A program made the translations under genes and the position numbers. A stretch of DNA of 64,000 nt from Rhodobacterales bacterium HKCCE2091. GTDB taxonomy: Bacteria > Pseudomonadota > Alphaproteobacteria > Rhodobacterales > Rhodobacteraceae. The stretch lies in contig WVSL01000001.1 in NCBI GenBank assembly GCA_015689685.1, forward strand, positions 62,001 to 126,000, read 5' to 3'. The first letter of the stretch is position 1. Every line of letters begins with the position of its first letter. Below the pieces are notes generated by a model that was given only the letters and a program-made list of their open reading frames with translations, searched no databases and was not told the DNA's origin. Positions 1 through 8,524 of the stretch are shown here, one piece after another.

Positions 1-21
1 CCCGGAGTGCCGAAGGTCTGA
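1..21 (+). CDS. Possible 3' end of a gene cut by the window edge
   Basis: The first seven codons read PGVPKV followed by TGA in the same direction as the next three genes. It would be the last few residues of a gene to the left. Six residues are too few to identify it. Bases 22-163 after it hold no gene that I can support. Confidence 0.25.
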   Translation, partial: PGVPKV

Positions 22-163
22 CGCGGCGCCCCCGACGCCCGGGCGCCATCACAGGCGACGCCTATGGCCCGGCCCGACGCCGCTGCCGGGCATTGCCGCG
101 ACGCCGCCGGACTCGCTACCACCGTCAGGAAACGCCGCCCGACCGCACAAGGACACGCACGAC

Positions 164-484
164 ATGGAAGAGCTCGATTTCTACAAGGCCGTCCCGCAGT
201 TCAGCCGCCTGCGAAAGGACGTGCTCTACGAGGATGTCTGGAAACAGCCGGAACTTTCCCCGCGCGACCGCAGCCTCGTGACCTGCGCGATCCTCGGCGC
301 GCTCGGCAAGAACGCGGAGCTTGAGGCGCACATGAAGAAGGCGATCGAGAACGGCGTGACGCCGGACGAACTGCGCGGCCTCGTCGTGCAACTCGCCTTC
401 TACGGCGGCTGGCCCTGCGGCGTGAACTCGGCGAAGGCCGGGCTGCCGATCTTCCAGGCGGACCAGGCCGCGAAGGCGGGCTGA
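164..484 (+). CDS. Carboxymuconolactone decarboxylase (CMD) family protein
   Basis: This is a 106-residue, single-domain protein of the CMD/AhpD-like fold, the usual length for the small family members. The family signature runs from RDRS (about residue 25) through an ELExH segment to AFYGGWP near residue 85. Family members are trimeric lyases or thiol peroxidases, but the AhpD CxxC pair is absent, so I expect lyase or accessory activity. The ATG has an AAGGA motif about ten bases upstream. A second, clearly related copy lies at 18083-18382. The gene is followed after 7 nt by a thioesterase-like gene in an apparent operon. The substrate is unknown. Confidence 0.85.
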   Translation: MEELDFYKAVPQFSRLRKDVLYEDVWKQPELSPRDRSLVTCAILGALGKNAELEAHMKKAIENGVTPDELRGLVVQLAFYGGWPCGVNSAKAGLPIFQADQAAKAG

Positions 485-491
485 CGCGGCG

Positions 492-1340
492 ATGCCGGAG
501 ACCGGGACGCCGACATTCCACACCCGCGTCGACGCGTGGCAATGCGACTTCAACGGGCACTGGAACACGACCTGCTACTGCCGCGCGGTGCAGTCGGCGG
601 CAGAGGTCGCCGCGGCGCTCGGCGGACGTTCCGGGCCGGGGGCGGCTGTCGTGCCCGCCCGGCACATGCGGTTCCATCGCGAGCTTCGGAGCGGCGAGGC
701 GGTCGAGGTCCGGTCGTTCGCCCTGGCGACGGAGGACGGGACGCCCGCGACCGCGCACGTGGTCCGGGGCGGCGGACGGATCGCTGCGACCGCCTTCGAC
801 ACCGGCAGCGTGCTCAACCCCGGCCTTCCCGCCCTGCCCGACGTGCTGCGGGCGCAGGTTCTGCCGCGGGGCCTGTCTGACCCCGCGGCCGATCCCTGGA
901 CCGATGACCCCGAACGCGATCTCGTCCTCGAACTCGGCGCGGTTCGGCCGGGGGACGTGATGCCGGACGGGTCCCTGCACTACGAAAGCCTCGTGCGCTG
1001 GCTGGCGGTGTCGTCGCACCACCACGGCACAAGGCTCGGCTTCACCCCGGACCTGGCCGACACCGAGGGGATCGGGCGAATGCTGGTCGAGATGCGCTTC
1101 GCCCGGCACGGGGCCTGCGCGGCGGGAACCTTCGTCCGGTCGCGTTCCCGCATGGTTCGCGCGGAGGGCAAATCCTATACCACGCGTCACCTGCTCCTGA
1201 CTCACGCGGGCGATCGGCTGGCGGAATTCGACATCGCGCTTCTCGCGGTCGACCTGCGGACGCGCAAGGCGACCGCGCTTCCCTCCTTCGTGACGGACCC
1301 GGACGCGCCGACCGGCCAAGAGGACACTGGCACACCATGA
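492..1340 (+). CDS. Tandem hot-dog thioesterase-like protein
   Basis: The 282-residue protein looks like two fused hot-dog domains. The N-terminal one (about residues 8-130) has the DxxGHWN motif typical of 4HBT and acyl-ACP thioesterase-like proteins. The C-terminal one (about 140-270) begins with a similar LHYESLVRW stretch. Such proteins hydrolyse acyl-CoA or acyl-ACP thioesters in the cytoplasm. It starts 7 nt after the CMD gene and its stop overlaps the next ATG by 4 nt, so the three genes are probably cotranscribed. A release or recycling step for CoA esters of the nearby pathway is an inference. Confidence 0.75.
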   Translation: MPETGTPTFHTRVDAWQCDFNGHWNTTCYCRAVQSAAEVAAALGGRSGPGAAVVPARHMRFHRELRSGEAVEVRSFALATEDGTPATAHVVRGGGRIAATAFDTGSVLNPGLPALPDVLRAQVLPRGLSDPAADPWTDDPERDLVLELGAVRPGDVMPDGSLHYESLVRWLAVSSHHHGTRLGFTPDLADTEGIGRMLVEMRFARHGACAAGTFVRSRSRMVRAEGKSYTTRHLLLTHAGDRLAEFDIALLAVDLRTRKATALPSFVTDPDAPTGQEDTGTP

Positions 1341-1918
1341 CGGACACCGATGACACGCTCGGGCGGATGACGCGGACCATCGAGGCGCTGACCGAGGAGG
1401 TCCGCTACCTGCGCGACTGCGAGGACATCCGGCAGGCGATGTACGCCTATGCCCGCGGCGTCGACCGCGCCGATCTCGACCTGATCGGTCCGTCCTTCCA
1501 CGACGACGCGGAGGACGACCACGGCAATTTCCGCGGCGACAAGGCCGCCGTGATGTCGGCACTGAAGCGCAGCGGCGAGAACCCGGCCGTGACCGGATCC
1601 ATGCACCACCTCGGCAACATGCTGATCGACCTCAGGGGCGACGTCGCGGACGTGGAGACCTACTTCGTCGCCTACCAGCGGCGAGAGGAGGATGGGCGCA
1701 TCTACACCCGCGCCCGCGCCGGCCGCTACCTCGACCGGTTCGAGAAACGCGATGGCCGCTGGCGGGTGAAGTCACGCCGCGTGGTCGACGACTGGTCGCG
1801 GCTCGACGAAGTTGTGGAGACCGCGCGGGAGGTCGGCGCCGACAACACCCACGGCGCCCGCGACAGGACCGACGCCTCCTACCGGCACGGCGATCTCGGC
1901 GCGCGGCACCGGGACTGA
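1337..1918 (+). CDS. SnoaL-like / NTF2-fold protein
   Basis: The 193-residue protein has the N-terminal helix and the YARGVDRADLDLI segment (around residues 34-48) that open many SnoaL_4 cone-fold proteins, followed by HHLGNMLIDL and a YL(D)RFEKRDGRWRV strand pair. The family includes small-molecule isomerases, dehydratases and ring-hydroxylase small subunits, plus many proteins of unknown role. The ATG overlaps the stop of the preceding thioesterase gene (ATGA). It ends 13 nt from the convergent molybdenum hydroxylase gene. No specific substrate can be read from the sequence. Confidence 0.75.
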   Translation: MTDTDDTLGRMTRTIEALTEEVRYLRDCEDIRQAMYAYARGVDRADLDLIGPSFHDDAEDDHGNFRGDKAAVMSALKRSGENPAVTGSMHHLGNMLIDLRGDVADVETYFVAYQRREEDGRIYTRARAGRYLDRFEKRDGRWRVKSRRVVDDWSRLDEVVETAREVGADNTHGARDRTDASYRHGDLGARHRD

Positions 1919-1931
1919 CGGCGGGTCCGGA

Positions 1932-4226
1932 TCAGGGCTCCGGGCCGCGCTCGTCCAGCGCGGCGAGCACCGTTTCGGGGTTCATCGGCAGGGTCGTCAT
2001 CCGGCGCCCCGCCGCGTTCGACACCGCGTTCCCGACAGCCGCCACGGCGCTGACCATGCTGGCCTCGGCCACGCCCTTCACGCCGAACGGGTGGTGCGGG
2101 TTCGGCACCTCGACGATCACGGTCCCGATCATCGGCAGGTCCGATGCGACCGGCATCCGGTAGTCGAGCCAGCCCGCGTTCTGCAACTTGCCGTCGGGGC
2201 CGTAGACGTAGCCCTCGTTCAGCGCCCACCCGATGCCCTGCGCCACCGCGCCCTGCATCTGGCCCTCGACGTATGACGGGTGGATCGCCCGCCCGGCATC
2301 CTGGCAGCTGACGAAGTCGAGGACCTTCACAGCGCCGGTCTCCGGATCGACCTCGACGTCACAGAACATCGCCGACAGGCCCGGCGCGTGGCCGGACATC
2401 GTCTTGCCGTAGGAGGCGCCGAAATGCCCCCCGGTCGCTTGCGCGTTGGCGGCGAGCTCCTTCAGCGTCAGCGGCTCGAACCCGCCCACGTTGGTCGAGG
2501 ACGGGTGCGCCGCGCCGTCCTTCCACTCGATGCCTTCCGCGTCGACGCCCCAGATCTGCGCCGCACGTTCCTTCAGTTGCGTGATGACCGTGTCGCAGGC
2601 GCCGACGATCGCCTTGCCGGTGGCGAAGGTGACGCGGCTGCCGCCGGTCACGTCGCCGAACGGCACCGAGGCGGTGTCGTGGATCTCGGACCGGACATCG
2701 GCGTAGGGGATGCCGAAGGTATCCGCCGCCATCATCGCCATCGAGGCGCGGCTGCCGCCGATGTCGGGGCTGGAGGAGGCGACCGTCACCGTGCCGTCGG
2801 AACTGACCATGCAGGTCGCGCCGGAATGGCCTGACATGTTGTGCCAGAACCCGGCGGCGACGCCACGGCCCTGGTTCGGCCCGAGCGGGCGGGTGTAGCC
2901 GGGATGGGACTTCAGCGCGGTCAGGATCTCGGCGAAGCCCTCGTGCGACATGGTCCGGTCGCCAATCTGGGCATCCCCGACCCTGATCGCGTTCTTCAGC
3001 CGCAGGTCGATCGGGTCCAGCCCGAGCTTCTTCGACAGGACGTCGAGCACCGCCTCGACGGCGAAACAGGACTGCGTTGAGCCCGGCGCGCGGTAGGCCG
3101 CCGTCATGGCGCGGTTCGACACCACGTCGTAGGCGACCCCGCGCTGGTTCGGGATCGCATAATGGGCGAAGGCACAGAGCACGCCGTTGATGAATGGCGC
3201 GCCGGGGAAGGCGCCGGAATTGTAGTAGAGCTCGATCTCCGCGGCGGTCAGCGTGCCGTCGCGCTTCGCGCCGATCTTCACCCGGATCTTCGAGTCCGAT
3301 GCCGGGCCGGTGGCGCGGAACACCTCGTCGCGGGTCATCGTCATCTTCACCGGCAGGCCGCTCTTCCGCGACAGGATCATCGCGACCGGTTCGAGATACA
3401 CCTTGGTCTTGCCGCCGAAGCCGCCGCCGATCTCGGCCGGGGTCACGCGGATGTCGCCGTTCGACATCCCGCTCAGCACAGCGGTCAGGTCGCGCATCTG
3501 GAAATGGCCCTGGCTCGACACCCAGAGATGCGCGGTGCCGTCTGCGGCGTGTTCCGCGACGCAGGCATGGGGCTCAATGTAGCCCTGGTGGACCGGGACC
3601 GAGGCGAAGGACAGTTCCACCACCTCGTCGGCCTCGGCGAACCCGGCATCCGCGTCGCCGAGCGAGGCGGCGTAGCGGCGGGTGATGTTCGACGGTTTCG
3701 TCGGTGTCGGCGTGACGTTGCGCGTGATCATCGTCTCGTGGACCAGCGGCGCGTCGTCGGCGATGGCCTCGTCGATGGTGATGACGTGCGGCAGTATCTC
3801 GTACTCGACCTCGACCAGCGCGAGCGCCGCCTTCGCGGTCGCCTCGTCGCTGGCCGCGACGGCGGCGACGGGCTGGCCGTGGAAGTAGACCTTTTCCTTC
3901 GCCATCACGTTGCGGACGTCGTGGTGCAGGTTCTTCTGAAGCCGTTCGATCCCGTGGTACGCGTCGGGGAAGTCGGGGAAATCGGCCCCGGTCACGACCG
4001 CCTTCACCCCCGGCAGGGCCGCCGCGCGCGCGGTGTCGATCCGCAGGATCCGGGCATGGGCGTGGGGCGCACGCAGGACCTTGCCCCAGATCATCCCCGG
4101 CGGCGCGTAGTCGCCGCCGTAGCAGGCCGCGCCGGTCACCTTCGGAACCCCGTCCGGACGCACCGGCCGGTCGCCGACATGGACGATCTCGTCTTCCGGG
4201 GGCAGAACGCCGCTGTGTTCGTTCAT
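1932..4226 (-). CDS. Xanthine dehydrogenase-family molybdopterin-binding subunit
   Basis: The 764-residue protein is a full-length large subunit of the CoxL/xanthine dehydrogenase family, which hydroxylates aldehydes, N-heterocycles or CoA esters at a Mo centre. The N-terminal aldehyde oxidase a/b hammerhead includes KVTGAACYGGDY. The Mo-binding part contains GGGFGGK and the C-terminal KGVAEAS stretch, which keeps the catalytic Glu position but has Ala where GVGE usually has Gly. I chose the ATG at 4226 because AAAGGG precedes it; an upstream in-frame codon would add an Arg-rich, unlikely N-terminus. No 2Fe-2S or FAD subunit gene is present in the window, which is unusual. It lies downstream of tetR and an MFS gene on the same strand. 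Confidence 0.9.
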   Translation of the reverse strand: MNEHSGVLPPEDEIVHVGDRPVRPDGVPKVTGAACYGGDYAPPGMIWGKVLRAPHAHARILRIDTARAAALPGVKAVVTGADFPDFPDAYHGIERLQKNLHHDVRNVMAKEKVYFHGQPVAAVAASDEATAKAALALVEVEYEILPHVITIDEAIADDAPLVHETMITRNVTPTPTKPSNITRRYAASLGDADAGFAEADEVVELSFASVPVHQGYIEPHACVAEHAADGTAHLWVSSQGHFQMRDLTAVLSGMSNGDIRVTPAEIGGGFGGKTKVYLEPVAMILSRKSGLPVKMTMTRDEVFRATGPASDSKIRVKIGAKRDGTLTAAEIELYYNSGAFPGAPFINGVLCAFAHYAIPNQRGVAYDVVSNRAMTAAYRAPGSTQSCFAVEAVLDVLSKKLGLDPIDLRLKNAIRVGDAQIGDRTMSHEGFAEILTALKSHPGYTRPLGPNQGRGVAAGFWHNMSGHSGATCMVSSDGTVTVASSSPDIGGSRASMAMMAADTFGIPYADVRSEIHDTASVPFGDVTGGSRVTFATGKAIVGACDTVITQLKERAAQIWGVDAEGIEWKDGAAHPSSTNVGGFEPLTLKELAANAQATGGHFGASYGKTMSGHAPGLSAMFCDVEVDPETGAVKVLDFVSCQDAGRAIHPSYVEGQMQGAVAQGIGWALNEGYVYGPDGKLQNAGWLDYRMPVASDLPMIGTVIVEVPNPHHPFGVKGVAEASMVSAVAAVGNAVSNAAGRRMTTLPMNPETVLAALDERGPEP

Positions 4227-4380
4227 CTGGCGGACCCTTTCACGAGCGCGGGCGCGGACCGCGACGGTCCACGGGGGTGTCATACGGGTGCCCGTCCAGT
4301 CTCGCCGAGGTTGGCCGCGCACTCAATGCCGGGGCGGCGTGTTTCCGATAGGGAGACCCGAAGGCCCGGCCCCCGCTTCC

Positions 4381-5994
4381 CTATATGGCCGGGACGGGAG
4401 CACCGGCGGGGTCGCGGCGGGACCACGGGTCGCGGACGATCTCGTAGCGGACCTCGGGCCGGCCCGGGCCCTGGTGCAGCTGCCGAACCTTCTCGATCGC
4501 CTGACCGCCCGCGACGGTGCGGCGCGAATGCAGCCTCTGCGTCCCGGCCCAGGTGGCGACCTTGAAGCGTTCGATCCAGATCATCGGGTCGTCGATGGCG
4601 CGCGAGAGGGTCCAGCGCGCCGCGCCGTCGCGCATCCGGTGTCGGCGCTTGACCCGCATGGCTTCGAGGAAGGCGGCGGTGTCCTCCTCGCGGATCCGGT
4701 AGGTGATCGTCGTGACGATCGGCCCGCTTTTCGCGACCATGTCGACACGCGGCGTGGGCGGAACCCAGTCCGATTGCGGGTCGAGACCGGCGAGATCCGG
4801 CGTCCGGATCTTCAGGAACAGGCCGAGCGTCGCGCCTGCCGCCATCGTCGCCGCCGCGGCATACAGCGCCGCCGGCGTCCCGAAGGACTGCGCGATCCAG
4901 CCCCAGAGCAGGCTGCCGATGGTGGCCCCGCCGAACACGAATGTCTGGTAGATCGCGATGCTGCGGCTCATCACCCATCGCGGCGACGAGACGTGGTTGG
5001 TGGAGGCGAAGCTGACCTGCACCACGATCCAGCACACCCCGGCGCAGGCCGTGGCTACCAACGACAGCGCCAGGTTCGTGCTGAACGCCAGCGTCGCGAG
5101 CGCGGCGGCGAAGACGAGGAACGCGCCCGTGATGCATGTCTCCAGCGGCACCCGCGCGCGCAACGGCTGCAACATGAGCGTCGCGGCCACGGACCCCGCC
5201 CCGAACGCGCCGAGCAGGAGGCCGTAGGCTTCCGGCCCCGCGCCGATCACGTCATGCGCGACCAGCGGCAGGATCGCCATCGCGGCGATCGCTGCGAGGT
5301 TGAAGACGAAGCTTCGCAGGATCAGCGTCAGAAGCGCGGGCGACAGGCTGATGTAGCGGATGCCCGCCGCGATCGCGCTCCAGAACGGCTCCGGCGGCAG
5401 GCCGTCGGCGCGGTCCGGCTTGCTCCAGCCCCGCGCGACGACCAGCACGCTGATGTTCGCGAGCGCGTTCACCACGAAGGCAAGGAAGGCGCCGGCCGTC
5501 GCCACGATGGCGCCGCCGATGGCGGGGCCGAGGCTGCGGGCAATGTTGAGGTTGCCGTTGTTTATCGCGAAGGCCGCCGGGGCCTCGTCGCGCGAGAAGA
5601 AGTCAAGCACCATCGACTGCCAGCCGGGATAGTAGAGCGCCCGTCCCGACCCGATCAGGAGCGTCCCGAGCAGGAGCAGGACCGGCGTCAGGACCTCGAA
5701 CCAGGCGAGGACGGCGAGGGCGACGGACACGACCAGCAGGAAGGACTGCGCCCAGAGCACCGTGGCCCGCTGCCCGACGCGGTCGGTGATCGCCCCGCCC
5801 GGCAGCGACAGGACCATGACCGGCAGCGCCACGAAGGTCTGGACCAGCGCCACCTGCTGCGGCGTGCCGCCGAGCAGGACCATCAGCCACGACGCGCCGA
5901 CGAGCTGGATCTGCCAGCCGAAATTCGCGGACAGCCCGGCCAGCCAGTAGACCAGGAAGGGCCGGTGCTTCAGCGGCTCAAGCGGGGAGGCCAC
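4381..5994 (-). CDS. MFS transporter with C-terminal cytosolic domain (MFS_3 type)
   Basis: The 537-residue protein has about 12 hydrophobic segments over residues 1-410. It opens with a loop motif of the EntS/MFS_3 efflux family (PLKHRPFLVYWLAG) and has GGAITDRVGQR between TM2 and TM3. A soluble C-terminal part of about 110 residues, common in this subfamily, resembles an antibiotic-monooxygenase-like ferredoxin fold. It probably exports a small molecule by proton antiport. The start is GTG at 5994, 39 nt after the tetR stop, so the two are likely one transcription unit under local control by that repressor. The substrate may be a pathway compound or toxic intermediate (inference). Confidence 0.85.
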   Translation of the reverse strand: MASPLEPLKHRPFLVYWLAGLSANFGWQIQLVGASWLMVLLGGTPQQVALVQTFVALPVMVLSLPGGAITDRVGQRATVLWAQSFLLVVSVALAVLAWFEVLTPVLLLLGTLLIGSGRALYYPGWQSMVLDFFSRDEAPAAFAINNGNLNIARSLGPAIGGAIVATAGAFLAFVVNALANISVLVVARGWSKPDRADGLPPEPFWSAIAAGIRYISLSPALLTLILRSFVFNLAAIAAMAILPLVAHDVIGAGPEAYGLLLGAFGAGSVAATLMLQPLRARVPLETCITGAFLVFAAALATLAFSTNLALSLVATACAGVCWIVVQVSFASTNHVSSPRWVMSRSIAIYQTFVFGGATIGSLLWGWIAQSFGTPAALYAAAATMAAGATLGLFLKIRTPDLAGLDPQSDWVPPTPRVDMVAKSGPIVTTITYRIREEDTAAFLEAMRVKRRHRMRDGAARWTLSRAIDDPMIWIERFKVATWAGTQRLHSRRTVAGGQAIEKVRQLHQGPGRPEVRYEIVRDPWSRRDPAGAPVPAI

Positions 5995-6033
5995 GGGACG
6001 CCCACGCGCAGACCGGGATGGGATCGGCCGCCG

Positions 6034-6666
6034 TCACCCGAGCATCCGCAGGACATGGGACGATTGCGCCGCGATGTAATCGTCGAGCGAAAGGCGGCCG
6101 CGAAACCGGTGATGCTTCAGCGCCCACATGTGCCCGAGCGACACGACGTCGAAGGCGACGAGGAAGGCATCGGCAGCCGCGAACACGCCCGCCCCCACCC
6201 CCTCGGCCACGATGGCCTCGAAGAACCGGGTGACGTCGAGCTCCACCAGGTCGAACACCGCGCGGTCCGCGGCGTTCAGGGTGGCGGTGCTGACATAGAG
6301 CACGCTGGTCTTGTCGCGGTGCCGGTCGAGGATCCGGTAGTAGGTGTCGATGGCGCGCAGCAGTTTGTCGTGCGGCGGGATATCCTCGTCGCGGATGCCG
6401 AACAGCGCCTCGTTGTAGTCGTCGACGGCAAGCTCCAGCATCAGCAGAAGGATGTCCTCCTTCCGCGAGATGTACTGGTAGATATTGCCGTGGCTGACCC
6501 CGAGTTCCACCGAGATGTCGCGGGTGGAGGTCTTGTGGAAGCCTTTTTTCAGGAACAGCCGCGTCGCCGCGTTGACCATCTTCTGGCGGTTGTCCCGAAC
6601 CAGATCGCCCCGACCCTCGGAAATCGAGGACCGGATGCCCGCAACGCGTTCCGCCAGGTAGTCCAT
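6034..6666 (-). CDS. TetR/AcrR-family transcriptional regulator
   Basis: The 210-residue protein has a classical N-terminal TetR helix-turn-helix at about residues 30-75 (ATRLFLKKGFHKTS...GVSHGNIYQYISRKEDIL) and a helical ligand-binding C-terminus. Members are usually ligand-released repressors acting as dimers. The gene heads a minus-strand group (tetR, MFS, molybdenum hydroxylase) and is divergent from the thiolase-led operon. The 251-bp gap between them contains an 18-bp palindrome at 6835-6852 of the size and form bound by TetR proteins, so it probably controls both directions. A CoA ester is a reasonable guess for the ligand given the neighbours. Confidence 0.9.
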   Translation of the reverse strand: MDYLAERVAGIRSSISEGRGDLVRDNRQKMVNAATRLFLKKGFHKTSTRDISVELGVSHGNIYQYISRKEDILLLMLELAVDDYNEALFGIRDEDIPPHDKLLRAIDTYYRILDRHRDKTSVLYVSTATLNAADRAVFDLVELDVTRFFEAIVAEGVGAGVFAAADAFLVAFDVVSLGHMWALKHHRFRGRLSLDDYIAAQSSHVLRMLG

Positions 6667-6834
6667 GCCCGTCTGACCTCCGCAGCCGTTGTCGTCGGAC
6701 AGAACCGTTGCAACCGCACGCCCGCGCCCCGGTCAAGCGGGCACCGCCATCGCGGGGCGATCCGGGCGGCTCGTCTAGGCTACGGCTATACTTCACCTCG
6801 GGACGGCATGGGACATCGCCGGCCCGCGTATACG

Positions 6835-6852
6835 ACTGAGCAGTTGGTCAGT
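6835..6852. promoter_or_regulatory. Candidate TetR operator between divergent operons
   Basis: The 18-bp sequence ACTGAGCAGTTGGTCAGT is an imperfect inverted repeat in which seven of nine half-site positions match. It lies between the tetR gene (start 6666) and the thiolase-led operon (start 6918). A -10-like TATACG at 6829-6834 directly precedes it, so a bound dimer would cover the start of rightward transcription. The assignment to the adjacent TetR protein is inferred from position and size only. Confidence 0.5.
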
Positions 6853-6891
6853 AGAGTCCGGATCGAACGCGCCACGGGGGGAGACTTGGCG

Positions 6892-6921
6892 ATGAACCAT
6901 CATCGGGCGGCGACGGGATGA
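6892..6921 (+). CDS. Possible 9-residue leader ORF coupled to the thiolase gene
   Basis: An ATG preceded by a strong GGGGGGAGA ribosome-binding motif opens a frame encoding MNHHRAATG. It ends in TGA inside an ATGA overlap with the thiolase start at 6918. The thiolase ATG itself has only a weak purine stretch upstream. The arrangement would give translational coupling. Expression of the peptide is not shown, and chance is possible for so short a frame. Confidence 0.35.
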   Translation: MNHHRAATG

Positions 6922-8087
6922 AGACCAGCATCGTCGGCATCGGGCAGACCGAGTTCTCGAAGGACTCCGGCCGGAGCGAGCTGAAGCTCGCGCTCGAGGC
7001 GATCCTTGCCGCGGTGGCCGATGCCGGGCTGGAGGTCGACGATATCGACGGCCTCGTGCGCTACACCTGGGATCACACCACCGAGGCCGCGATCGTCAAC
7101 GCGCTCGGGCTCGACCACCTGAACTACTACGGCGAGACGGAGTTCGGCGGCGTGAACTGCTGCGGCGCGGTCGCGCAGGCCTCGGCCGCGATCGAGGCCG
7201 GGCTGGCATCCTGCATCGTGTTCTACCGCACCCTCAACGCCCGCTCCGGCGTGCGCTACGGCCGCGGCGAGCGGGTGCTGGCGGAGGAGGACGGCTGGCT
7301 CGTGTCGCGGCAGCCTGAGCCGCCGGGGGACATCTACTCCGCGCCCTTCGGCCTCCTGGTGCCGGGCCAGCACCACGCGCTCTACGCGCAGGCCTACAAG
7401 GGGCATTACGGGCTGACCGACGACCGGTTCACCGAGATGCTCGGGTCGGTCGCGGTCACGCAGCGGGCCTACGCGAACCGCAATCCGCGCGCGCTCCTGA
7501 AAGACCGGACGCTCGACATGGACGACTACCGGGCGGGCCGCGTCATCACCGCGCCGCTCCGGGTCTACGACTACTGCCTGGAAACCGACGGCGCGATGGC
7601 CCTGGTCATCGTCTCGCGCGAGCGGGCACGCGGTCTGAGCGCGAAGGCCGTCGACGTGCTGTCGGCGGGCCAGTACATCTTTCCCGGCTCGGTGCCGATG
7701 TATCTCTATGCCGAGAAGGCCTACAGCCTCGTGCCAGAGGCGGCGGGGGAGGAGCTGTTCGGCAAGGCCGGCCTGTCGCCTTCCGACATCGACGTGGCGA
7801 TGCTCTACGACGCGACGTCGATGATGGTGCCCCTCGCGCTGGAGGACTTCGGCTTCATCGGTCGTGGCGAGGCGCAAGATTTCCTCACCTCCGGCGGCAA
7901 CGGGCCGGGCGGCAGGCTGCCGGTGAATACCCACGGCGGACTTCTGTCCGAAGGGTATTTCCACGGGCTCAACACCATCGCCGAAGGGGTCCGCCAGCTT
8001 CGCGGCGAGTCCCACAACCAGGTGGAGGCCGAAACCGCCTTCGTCACGCTCAGGGGGGCCAGTTCGATGATCCTGGGTCGCGCATGA
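6918..8087 (+). CDS. Thiolase-fold protein of the lipid-transfer / aldolase type
   Basis: The 389-residue protein has the full thiolase fold of the SCP-x/lipid-transfer group. Adjacent cysteines at 81-82 (GGVNCCG) lie where thiolases carry the nucleophile, but the C-terminal GHPxG motif is replaced by GYFHG, with Tyr at 347. The canonical catalytic His is therefore missing, arguing against Claisen condensation or cleavage. Thiolase-fold proteins paired with DUF35 partners, such as Ltp2-ChsH2 of steroid side-chain degradation, act as retro-aldolases with Tyr-based chemistry. The following DUF35 gene overlaps it by 4 nt, matching that pairing. It leads an operon that continues at least to the CoA-transferase genes. 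A retro-aldolase role is inferred. Confidence 0.85.
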   Translation: MKTSIVGIGQTEFSKDSGRSELKLALEAILAAVADAGLEVDDIDGLVRYTWDHTTEAAIVNALGLDHLNYYGETEFGGVNCCGAVAQASAAIEAGLASCIVFYRTLNARSGVRYGRGERVLAEEDGWLVSRQPEPPGDIYSAPFGLLVPGQHHALYAQAYKGHYGLTDDRFTEMLGSVAVTQRAYANRNPRALLKDRTLDMDDYRAGRVITAPLRVYDYCLETDGAMALVIVSRERARGLSAKAVDVLSAGQYIFPGSVPMYLYAEKAYSLVPEAAGEELFGKAGLSPSDIDVAMLYDATSMMVPLALEDFGFIGRGEAQDFLTSGGNGPGGRLPVNTHGGLLSEGYFHGLNTIAEGVRQLRGESHNQVEAETAFVTLRGASSMILGRA

Positions 8088-8500
8088 CGGTCATCCGCCC
8101 GTCCGACGAGTACCTCGACCAGCCGTTCTGGAAGCACCTCGCCGCCGGAACGCTGCACCTGAACTGCTGCAACGACTGCGGCGGCGCGCACCATCCGCCG
8201 TCGCCGATCTGCCCGCGGTGCCGGTCGTTCGACACCGGCTGGAAACCGGCCTCGGGCCGCGGCACGCTGAAATCCTTCGCGGTGGCCGAACACCCGGTCC
8301 ACCCGATGCTAGCCGACCAGGTGCCCTACGTCATCACGCTCGTCGACCTGGAGGAAGGCGTGCGGATGGTCAGCGGCATCCCGAAGGGGACCGAGGCCGC
8401 GCTGGAAATCGGCATGGCGCTCCAATGTAGGGTCGTGCGCTTCGACGACCGCTTCGCGCTGCCCTACTTCCTGCCCGTCGCGGGGGCGGGCGAGAAATGA
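8084..8500 (+). CDS. Zn-ribbon / OB-fold DUF35 protein
   Basis: The 138-residue protein has the two expected parts. The first is an N-terminal rubredoxin-like zinc ribbon with four cysteines (CCNDCG and ICPRC, about residues 28-48). The second is an OB fold from about residue 55. DUF35 proteins bind acyl-CoA and form obligate complexes with thiolase-superfamily partners. Its ATG overlaps the stop of the thiolase gene (ATGA), a sign of stoichiometric coexpression. The complex and its aldol chemistry are inferred from family precedent, and the substrate is unknown. Confidence 0.88.
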   Translation: MTVIRPSDEYLDQPFWKHLAAGTLHLNCCNDCGGAHHPPSPICPRCRSFDTGWKPASGRGTLKSFAVAEHPVHPMLADQVPYVITLVDLEEGVRMVSGIPKGTEAALEIGMALQCRVVRFDDRFALPYFLPVAGAGEK

Positions 8501-8524
8501 CCCGACAGGACCGGCAGGCGGCAC

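Noticed and set aside
3162-4565. A 467-codon plus-strand frame opposite the molybdenum hydroxylase and MFS genes
   Set aside because: The sequence is low-complexity and Arg-rich, and the minus-strand genes have full-length, family-typical proteins.
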